From assembly GCF_009183365.2 (NCBI RefSeq), contig NZ_CP068230.1, positions 4,183,001-4,247,000 of the forward strand: DNA of 64,000 nucleotides. The letters are read 5' to 3'. Below the pieces are notes generated by a model that saw only the letters and a program-made list of their open reading frames with translations, was not told the DNA's origin and did not search any database. Shown in pieces: positions 57,766 through 64,000 of this stretch (within the stretch, counting starts at the first letter, position 1; each line of letters starts with the position of its first letter). The stretch is from Shewanella algae. GTDB lineage: Bacteria; Pseudomonadota; Gammaproteobacteria; Enterobacterales; Shewanellaceae. Position numbers and translations under genes: made by a program.

Positions 57766-60165
57766 CTACTCCTGCAGCAGATCGCGACAGATCTGCACCA
57801 GATCCGACTGTACTGCCGCGGCAGTCACTTCCCTGCCGGCACCTGGGCCGCGAATGATCAGCGGATTACCCTGGTAGAAGGCCGAGCGGATGACAAACAC
57901 ATTATCTCCCGGGGTCAGATTGGCGTATGGATGCTGACGCTCGACCCATTGCAGAGAGACTTCGGCATTAACCTGGCCATCTTGCTGCTCCAATGAAGCC
58001 ACATAGCGCAGCACCTTGTTTTGCTCGGCCGCGGCGGCAAACTGCTGCGCGAGAGTGGCATCCAATTCGGGGATCCGCTGCAAGAACTCATCCAGCGGAA
58101 TGTCGGCCAGCGCCTCAGGCACCAGAGAGCTTAAGCGAATATCTTCAAGCTCCAGTTCCAGACCTATTTCACGAGCCAAAATCAACAGCTTGCGCTGCAT
58201 GTCACGCCCGGAAAGATCGTCCCTGGGATCCGGCTCAGTGATCCCCAGCTCTTTGGCCTGCAACACCAGCTCGGAGAAAGGTTTGACGCCATCGAAATGC
58301 TCAAACAGCCAGCAGAGCGTGCCGGAGAAGATACCGCCGACAGCCTCTACCCTGTCGCCGCTGTTGTGCAAATCATTGAGCGCGTGCTGCACCGGCAGCC
58401 CGGCGCCGCAACTGGCGTTGTAACGCCAGAACAGTCGGCGGTTACCCAGTTGCTGTTTCAGCTCACGGTAGAAAGGCAATGGCCCGGAGCCGGCCAACTT
58501 GTTGGCACTGACCATATGAATGCCACGGGCAAAAAACTCAGGATACTGTAGTGTCAGTCCGGCGCTGGCACTGATATCCAGCGCCACCAGTTCATCGGCT
58601 TGTAGCAACGCAAGCTGTTCGAACAGATGTTCATACTGCCAAGGGGTAGCTTCGGCTTCAAACCTTGCCTGCCAGTCTTCCCCAAAGATCCCTTCATTGC
58701 AGATCCAGGCACGGCTCGAACTCGCCAAGCCCAGGAGTTCAACACTGGCCTCCAGCTCACGTTTGAGGCCGTCGCGGGCTCGGCCGAACAACTCCACCCA
58801 GGCTTCGCCTATGTTACCCACCCCCAGCAGAATAACGCCTATGCGTTTGCGGGGGCCGGCGCAGCGCCTGTGCACCTTCTGGGTCAGCAGGTTCACCTGC
58901 GATTTGGGCACCAGGGTGACCAGGCTGAGTTGGTCCTGATACAGAGGCCGCGCTTCACGGCTCAGCAAGCGGGCAAAGCTGCGGCGATAACTGCCGGCGC
59001 CACTGCTTACCAGGGCTACCAGCCCAAGCTCTCTGTCCTCGGTAATGCTTTGAATTTTGAGCTCGGATGTCTGCGCTTCCAGTAGCTGCCAGACTTGGCG
59101 GGATAATTCGGGAGTATAGGCCAGCTCAAGTTTGTGTTGCCCTTGAGACCAGTAGGCCAGCGGGGTCAACCCCACCTCATTGAGCGCATCAAGCGTCTGA
59201 GTCTGAGCCTGGGTGCCATTGAACTCCAGGCTCAAGAGGGACACCTGATTGAGATTGGTCACCACAGGAGCGCTTGCGGCATCACTCTTGGGGGCTATCA
59301 GGGTAAAGTCGGTATGCGAGGCGTAGCTCGAACGCACCGCCAGGCTGACCTCGGTATCAAACAGCGGTTGCAGGGTTCGGCAATGCAGTACCGGGGAGCC
59401 GAGCCGCGCCAGGCGGTCGGCCTCAGCCAGCGACATGCTACTCAGCAGTTTGGCATCGGCAATCTTGTTGGGATCGGCATTGAACACCCCTTCAACATCT
59501 GTCCAGATAGTCACCCTGTCGATATCGGCCAGGCTGGCTATCAGGGTGGCACTGAAGTCGGAGCCGTTGCGACCAAGCAACAGAGTTTCGCCTTGGCTAT
59601 TGGCGCAGATAAAGCCGGTGATCACCAGGCGCTCATCGGGATGCTCGGCCAGCAGCCGCTGCACCCTTTCACGGGACTCATCGAGGCGAATCCTGGGAAC
59701 TGCGCCCTCATCGGCAATCAACAAACTGCGGGCATCCACATGGGAAGCGGCGACACCGGACTCCCTCAGTAGCGCCGCCATCAGTCTGGCCGACCAGCGT
59801 TCACCGAAACCCACCACCTGATTGCATTGGTATTCGCTGAGTTCAGGCAAGGACAACAAACTGGCCAGTTGCGCCTTATCTGTAGACAGACGCTCCCGCA
59901 GTTGACGTGCCTGTTCATTGCCCAGCAGCTGTTCAATCAGATTCTGCTGATAACCGACAAGCACCTGCAGCTCTTCTTGCCACAGAGCGCCAGACTCCTT
60001 CAGGTTCAGCAGTTTATAGAGAAAATTGGTACTCTTGCCGGCGGCGGAAACCACTACAAGATCATCGGCATGACCATGGGTCAGCAAAATATGGGCGACC
60101 CGTCGGTAACAATCGGCATCGGCGAGACTGGAACCGCCAAACTTATGTAGGTGACAACGTGCCAT
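57766..60165 (-). CDS. metL: Bifunctional aspartokinase II / homoserine dehydrogenase II
   Basis: 799 residues from ATG 60165, which has GGAG upstream and begins the family motif MARCHLHKFGGSSLAD; the frame opens 75 bases earlier. The aspartokinase part (1-450) has KFGGSS and GRNGSDFSATLIA. The homoserine dehydrogenase part (from about 460) has the NAD(P) motif ILLGVGNIGEAW and the catalytic segment EPDPRDDLSGRDMQRKLLILARE. It makes aspartyl phosphate and reduces aspartate semialdehyde to homoserine. The MetL (rather than ThrA) assignment rests on the metB neighbour 16 bases upstream and MetJ boxes before metB. Confidence 0.95.
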   Translation of the reverse strand: MARCHLHKFGGSSLADADCYRRVAHILLTHGHADDLVVVSAAGKSTNFLYKLLNLKESGALWQEELQVLVGYQQNLIEQLLGNEQARQLRERLSTDKAQLASLLSLPELSEYQCNQVVGFGERWSARLMAALLRESGVAASHVDARSLLIADEGAVPRIRLDESRERVQRLLAEHPDERLVITGFICANSQGETLLLGRNGSDFSATLIASLADIDRVTIWTDVEGVFNADPNKIADAKLLSSMSLAEADRLARLGSPVLHCRTLQPLFDTEVSLAVRSSYASHTDFTLIAPKSDAASAPVVTNLNQVSLLSLEFNGTQAQTQTLDALNEVGLTPLAYWSQGQHKLELAYTPELSRQVWQLLEAQTSELKIQSITEDRELGLVALVSSGAGSYRRSFARLLSREARPLYQDQLSLVTLVPKSQVNLLTQKVHRRCAGPRKRIGVILLGVGNIGEAWVELFGRARDGLKRELEASVELLGLASSSRAWICNEGIFGEDWQARFEAEATPWQYEHLFEQLALLQADELVALDISASAGLTLQYPEFFARGIHMVSANKLAGSGPLPFYRELKQQLGNRRLFWRYNASCGAGLPVQHALNDLHNSGDRVEAVGGIFSGTLCWLFEHFDGVKPFSELVLQAKELGITEPDPRDDLSGRDMQRKLLILAREIGLELELEDIRLSSLVPEALADIPLDEFLQRIPELDATLAQQFAAAAEQNKVLRYVASLEQQDGQVNAEVSLQWVERQHPYANLTPGDNVFVIRSAFYQGNPLIIRGPGAGREVTAAAVQSDLVQICRDLLQE

Positions 60166-60181
60166 CTCAAGCTCCTTCAAT

Positions 60182-61342
60182 TCAACAGTTTGCGGCTGCA
60201 GCCAATCCGGCGGCGATATCATCCAGCAGATCCCGGCCATCTTCTATGCCCACAGACAAGCGGATAAGCGTGTCTTTAATACCGGCTTCGGCGCGAGCAT
60301 CACACGCCATGGCTCTGTGGGTCATGGTGGCGGGCACGGCCACCAGGCTCTCAACCCCTCCCAGGCTCTCGGCCACGGAAAACAGCTTGAGCGCGCCGAG
60401 GAAGGCAACCACCTGCGCCTCATCACCCTTGAGTTCAAAACTCAGCATAGCGCCAAAGCCACTCTGCTGCCTGGCGGCAATCTCATGACCTGGGTGGCTC
60501 TTAAGCCCCGGATAGTAAACTTTGTCGACCACGGGACTCTGGCTCAGCAGCGCCACTATGCGCTCGGCATTGGCCTGATGCTCGCGGATCCTCAGCGCCA
60601 GAGTACGCAGGCCACGCAGGGTCAGGTAGCTGTCGAAGGCGCCACCGCTCAGCCCAAGCGTGTTGGACCACCAGTGCAATTGCTCTGCCAGTTCAGGATC
60701 TTTGGCAATCACGGCGCCGCCTACCACATCGCTGTGGCCATTGATGTATTTAGTGGTCGAGTGCACCACTATGTCGGCCCCCAACAGCAAAGGCTGTTGC
60801 AGCGCCGGCGATAAAAAGGTGTTGTCGACCACCACCAATGCCCCCTGCTGGTGGGCCGCCTCGGCAATAGCGGCAATATCCACTACCCGCAGCAGCGGAT
60901 TGGACGGAGTCTCGAGCCACACCATGCGCGGCTTTTGCGCCATGGCAGCGGCGAGTGCTTGCGGGTCGGTTTGATCCAAAACCTGCAAGCGAAACTGACC
61001 CTTGGCAGCCAGATTGGTGAACAGCCTATAGCTACCGCCATAACAGTCATGGGGCACCAACAAGAGGTCATCCGGCCCCAGCAGGTTGACCACCAGAGTA
61101 ATGGCCGCCATGCCGGTCGCTGTGATTGCCGCACTGCAGCCCTGTTCCAGCTCCCCCAAGGCATCCCCCAGAATGGAGCGGGTAGGATTACCCGAGCGGC
61201 TGTAATCAAAGGCTCTTGGCTGAGTGTGGCCATCAAAGGCATAGTTGGTCGACAGATAGATGGGGGGCACCACGGCCCCGTGCTGGCTGTCTGATTCGAT
61301 GCCCTGCCGGACCGCTGTGGTTGCTAATCGCCGCTCTGTCAT
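60182..61342 (-). CDS. metB: Cystathionine gamma-synthase
   Basis: 386 residues from ATG 61342, preceded by GGAG; the frame extends to 61423 through the operator, so the longer form is rejected. PLP-enzyme marks: YSRSGNPTRSILGDALGELE, the GGSYRLF segment and the PLP-lysine in DIVVHSTTKYINGHSDVVGG near residue 197. It joins O-succinylhomoserine and cysteine into cystathionine. It is first gene of the metBL operon and divergent from metJ, the classical gammaproteobacterial order. Confidence 0.95.
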   Translation of the reverse strand: MTERRLATTAVRQGIESDSQHGAVVPPIYLSTNYAFDGHTQPRAFDYSRSGNPTRSILGDALGELEQGCSAAITATGMAAITLVVNLLGPDDLLLVPHDCYGGSYRLFTNLAAKGQFRLQVLDQTDPQALAAAMAQKPRMVWLETPSNPLLRVVDIAAIAEAAHQQGALVVVDNTFLSPALQQPLLLGADIVVHSTTKYINGHSDVVGGAVIAKDPELAEQLHWWSNTLGLSGGAFDSYLTLRGLRTLALRIREHQANAERIVALLSQSPVVDKVYYPGLKSHPGHEIAARQQSGFGAMLSFELKGDEAQVVAFLGALKLFSVAESLGGVESLVAVPATMTHRAMACDARAEAGIKDTLIRLSVGIEDGRDLLDDIAAGLAAAANC

Positions 61343-61377
61343 AATCGACTCCTGAATGCTGAGGTTCGACACCATAA

Positions 61378-61401
61378 AGATGTCTGGACGTCTAAATCTA
61401 A
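61378..61401. promoter_or_regulatory. MetJ operator, metB-proximal cluster
   Basis: Tandem met boxes AGATGTCT, GGACGTCT and a weak AAATCTAA, in 8-base register, 36 bases upstream of the metB start. Confidence 0.88.
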
Positions 61402-61432
61402 CCAATGACCATCCAGCCGTCAATAGGCATCA

Positions 61433-61456
61433 AGACGTTTGGACGTCCAAATGTAT
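61433..61456. promoter_or_regulatory. MetJ operator, metJ-proximal cluster
   Basis: Tandem met boxes AGACGTTT, GGACGTCC and AAATGTAT in 8-base register. Placed between the first cluster and metJ, they could serve both divergent promoters, including autoregulation of metJ. Confidence 0.88.
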
Positions 61457-61557
61457 GGATTTCTGTTCATATTGCACAGATTTTGCAGGCAATCATTTGA
61501 CTGTATCCTGTAAGGGTTTAAAATCTGCTGCGAATTAGTGAGATCACAGGTGAATCA

Positions 61558-61872
61558 ATGACTGAATGGAATGGCGAATACATCAGCCCTTATGCCGAAC
61601 ACGGCAAGAAGAACGAGCAAGTGAAAAAAATCACTGTCTCTATTCCGTTGAAGGTGCTGAAAGTATTGACCGATGAGCGCACCCGGCGCCAGGTAAACAA
61701 CCTGCGGCACGCCACAAACAGCGAACTGCTGTGCGAAGCCTTCCTGCATGCCTATACCGGCCAGCCACTGCCCAACGATGGGGATTTGTCCAAAGACAAA
61801 CCCGACAGCATCCCGGAAGAGGCCAAGCGCATGATGGATGCCATGGGCATAGAATGGGAAGACATGGAGTAA
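61558..61872 (+). CDS. metJ: Methionine repressor MetJ
   Basis: 104 residues, one less than E. coli MetJ. The ribbon-helix-helix core reads KKITVSIPLKVLKVLTDERTRRQVNNLRHATNSELLCEAFLHAYTGQPLP; the first strand contacts DNA. With S-adenosylmethionine as corepressor, dimers bind tandem met boxes, two clusters of which lie just upstream and a third before metF. It is divergent from metBL. A terminator follows. Confidence 0.98.
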   Translation: MTEWNGEYISPYAEHGKKNEQVKKITVSIPLKVLKVLTDERTRRQVNNLRHATNSELLCEAFLHAYTGQPLPNDGDLSKDKPDSIPEEAKRMMDAMGIEWEDME

Positions 61873-61905
61873 GTGTGTTGTCCCTCAGAATTACCTTATA
61901 GTTGA

Positions 61906-61937
61906 ACAAGGATCGCGGTGCGATCCTTGTCTTTTTT
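61906..61937 (+). terminator. Terminator after metJ
   Basis: ACAAGGATCG-CGGTG-CGATCCTTGT stem followed by CTTTTTT. It ends 11 bases before the start of the TSUP gene, so the promoter of that gene must lie at or before the hairpin, or depend on readthrough. Confidence 0.92.
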
Positions 61938-61948
61938 GGGGCTTGCGA

Positions 61949-62692
61949 ATGTTGTCACTGATAGATCCCGTCACCCTGCTACTGGCGTCCCTGATCATAT
62001 TTACCGGCGCCCTGACCCAGTCGTTGATAGGCTTTGGCTTGGCCGTGGTAGCCACACCTTTGCTGTATATCGTCGATCCGGAACTGGTTCCTGCCCCGGT
62101 TATCGCCATGGGGTTTTCCATCGCCCTGCTGACACTGGTGCGCGAGCGTGGCCACCTGGAATTCAACGGCCTGCAATATGCCTTGTTGGGGAGGCTCCCC
62201 GGCGGCCTGATTGGCGCCACCCTGCTGTTGCTGGCGCCGCAGCCTATTCTGGGCTTGACCATAGCCCTGATTGTGGCCGTAGCCGTATTCCTCAGCCTTA
62301 GAAAATACAGCATCAAGATCAACCGCCTCAGCCTGTTTATCGCCGGGATATTTTCCGGGATCTTCGGTACCGTGGCCGCCATAGGCGGACCGCCGATGGC
62401 CCTGCTGCTGGCGGGTAAGGATGCCAGTCAGTTCCGCGCAGCGCTGTCGGCCTTCTTCATCTTCAGCTCATTGATAGCCTTGATTATTCTCGGCTGTTTT
62501 GGCCTCTTGACCTTGAGACACCTATGGCTTTCGCTGTTGCTGCTGCCTTCGGTATTTCTCGGTTTTCTGGTGGCTGGCCGCTTGGTGGGCCGTGTGGATA
62601 AAGAGAAGACCCGAGTCCTGACGCTGGCGCTGTGCGCGCTGAGCGCCCTGTTGCTGACCATCAAATCAAGCCTGGCGCTCATCAACGGTTAA
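61949..62692 (+). CDS. TSUP (TauE/SafE) family permease
   Basis: 247 residues from ATG 61949 (GGGG seven bases before); a TTG at 61943 is a weaker option. About eight membrane helices; the TSUP pattern is seen at TQSLIGFGLAVVATPLL (about 22-38) and, in the second half, FSGIFGTVAAIGGPPMALLL. Family members export sulfite, sulfoacetate or other sulfur-containing or organic anions. The neighbouring methionine regulator and the sulfur-uptake genes elsewhere in the window fit a sulfur substrate, but this is only contextual. It is convergent with the TraF-type gene, with 2 bases between stops. Confidence 0.88.
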   Translation: MLSLIDPVTLLLASLIIFTGALTQSLIGFGLAVVATPLLYIVDPELVPAPVIAMGFSIALLTLVRERGHLEFNGLQYALLGRLPGGLIGATLLLLAPQPILGLTIALIVAVAVFLSLRKYSIKINRLSLFIAGIFSGIFGTVAAIGGPPMALLLAGKDASQFRAALSAFFIFSSLIALIILGCFGLLTLRHLWLSLLLLPSVFLGFLVAGRLVGRVDKEKTRVLTLALCALSALLLTIKSSLALING

Positions 62693-62694
62693 TT

Positions 62695-63888
62695 TTAGAA
62701 GTGATAGCTGGTTTGCAGTACGCCGCCTATGGCGTCATCGCTGCCGAACATGCCGGTGAGATCCAGCCGGAAACTGTTGCCTATGGCGAACCCTGTCCCG
62801 AGTGAATAAAGATCGGCGGTGTGATCATTGAGATCCTGGCGATAACCGAGCCGTAAAGCAACCCAGTCAGCAGGCCGGTATTCACCGCCTAAACGCCAAT
62901 AGCGGCTGCCCTCAAGCTCGGCAAACTTGTCGTTGTCGGTAAGATCCAAGTCGCTGCTGAGTGAAAAGGCTGCCCAGTCATAGGCCACCCCTGCGGTAAC
63001 CATAGGTTTCACCTGATAGGTAAGCTGCACGCCGCCGGCCTCTATGCTGCTTAAGTCCCGCTTGATGAGGTTGCGACCACTGACACCGATAACCAAACCA
63101 TCCAATGGCTGGAATGCCAGACCGATATCCAGGTTAAAGCCAGTGTCATCGCTTCGATAATCATCATCGTTGAAGTCATCGGCATCAAAGTTGTTGGCGC
63201 TGACGGCATAGTTAAAACTGTCCAACCGTTGCAACTTGGGGGTAACTCCCACTGTCACCGGCATATTGACGATAGATAGCGGATAGCTCACGGCAACCCC
63301 TAGCTCGGAAACCGCCCCGGCCACCACTCGCCCCTGGGAGGTCAAATCTTGGATTTCCGGCGGATTATTGGGGTCCAGATTATCCAGGGCATCAATATCC
63401 GCGGCGGCGATTTCGGCTATTCCCAAGGCATCGAGATAACTCTTGAATACAAAGGCATAATTAAAACCATCCGAGGGCATGACCAAAGCCATATTGATAC
63501 CGGCACTGACGTAAGCGCTATTGCCCTGCAGCGATTTCAAGTCACCACTGAGGCGCTTTCGGTAGTCATCGATAGCCGCTGTGTCGGCGGCGTCTATGGC
63601 ATTAACCAGGGCGTCATAGTTATCCTGCAGGGCATCAAACTTATCGATCATCTGATCTTTATCGGCGCCATCGGCGCCGATGGTTGGAATGAGTAAACTG
63701 AAGTCATTGCTGCGGCGCGAAGGCAAAGCCAGCAGTGCCGGATTGGAAAAGGCCGCCGCCTCACGATTACCGGCTGCCACGGCAACCCCGCCCATGGCAT
63801 CTGAGCGGGCCTCATAAACATCCTGACCTGCCAGTGCCAATGTGCTGGCAAGTCCCGTGGTAAGCAGTGTCAAAAGACTCAGTTTCAT
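62695..63888 (-). CDS. TraF-type outer-membrane beta-barrel protein
   Basis: 397 residues, signal peptide (1-20, ending ALA). After the cleavage site comes YEARSDAMGGVAVAAGNREAAAFSNPALLA, the segment typical of FadL-like and TraF_2 (conjugal-transfer TraF-like) outer-membrane proteins. Alternating strands run through the rest, and the chain ends in Phe (TSYHF), as outer-membrane barrels do. A charged helical insert lies at about 75-120. The TraF name is historical; no conjugation genes are nearby and the role is unknown. Confidence 0.82.
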   Translation of the reverse strand: MKLSLLTLLTTGLASTLALAGQDVYEARSDAMGGVAVAAGNREAAAFSNPALLALPSRRSNDFSLLIPTIGADGADKDQMIDKFDALQDNYDALVNAIDAADTAAIDDYRKRLSGDLKSLQGNSAYVSAGINMALVMPSDGFNYAFVFKSYLDALGIAEIAAADIDALDNLDPNNPPEIQDLTSQGRVVAGAVSELGVAVSYPLSIVNMPVTVGVTPKLQRLDSFNYAVSANNFDADDFNDDDYRSDDTGFNLDIGLAFQPLDGLVIGVSGRNLIKRDLSSIEAGGVQLTYQVKPMVTAGVAYDWAAFSLSSDLDLTDNDKFAELEGSRYWRLGGEYRPADWVALRLGYRQDLNDHTADLYSLGTGFAIGNSFRLDLTGMFGSDDAIGGVLQTSYHF

Positions 63889-64000
63889 CTCATCACCCTC
63901 TTGCTTTTATCTGTAACCTGACACACGCGGTTACCTGGGTTAAAGATAGTCCAAATCTCGATGAAACTATGGCATCAAACACAAAAAAGCCCGTACCAAA

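Overview
The window looks like a chromosomal segment of a gammaproteobacterium, most probably Shewanella. The evidence is gene content and protein style: a selenocysteine formate dehydrogenase island, an M9 collagenase, diheme thiosulfate-type cytochromes, a very large hybrid sensor kinase, a metJ/metBL/metF regulon and a TraF-type porin-like protein. The genus is an inference from family recognition. The species cannot be fixed from this window. No rRNA, intact insertion sequence, prophage or CRISPR array was seen. The only tRNA is tRNA-Sec (selC).

Layout. 0-6.5 kb: a 1667-residue unorthodox hybrid kinase with two different periplasmic binding domains, divergent from a REC-HD-GYP response regulator. 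6.5-8.5 kb: an SDR oxidoreductase divergent from an HxlR regulator, then fxsA. 8.7-15.4 kb: cutA-dsbD, a CPA2 antiporter, and galK-galM-DUF2391. 15.4-16.8 kb: an AT-rich patch with an orphan Imm11-type immunity gene and a small protein with an acidic tail. 17-25 kb: a quinone oxidoreductase, a secreted collagenase and two consecutive YeeE/YedE + TusA-like pairs for sulfur uptake. 24.9-34.9 kb: the selenium/formate island (fdhD, selC, selB, selA, fdhE, fdoI, fdoH, fdoG), in which fdoG carries an in-frame UGA (Sec) followed by a SECIS-like hairpin. 35.5-48 kb: a LysR/Old Yellow Enzyme pair, ssb, a YajR-type MFS protein, uvrA, an M28 peptidase, deaD and several small genes. 48-55 kb: tsdBA-like cytochromes, a MarR-HlyD-DUF2955 efflux operon with a clear palindromic operator, and a dCache chemoreceptor. 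55-62 kb: a methionine regulon (metF, metL, metB, metJ) with tandem MetJ boxes at two promoter regions. The end holds a TSUP permease and a TraF-type outer-membrane protein.

How the genes work together. FdoGHI oxidises formate in the periplasm and feeds electrons to quinone. FdhE and FdhD mature the enzyme, and SelA, SelB and tRNA-Sec supply the selenocysteine; selD is not in the window. MetJ is expected to repress metBL and metF, and probably its own gene.

The least explained stretch is the 1.9-kb gene-free gap between metF and metL. It is built from a mosaic of hairpin-rich modules. One 163-nt module occurs three times at about 97 % identity, and other modules are present or absent in different copies. 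This is the best candidate here for an undescribed element family.
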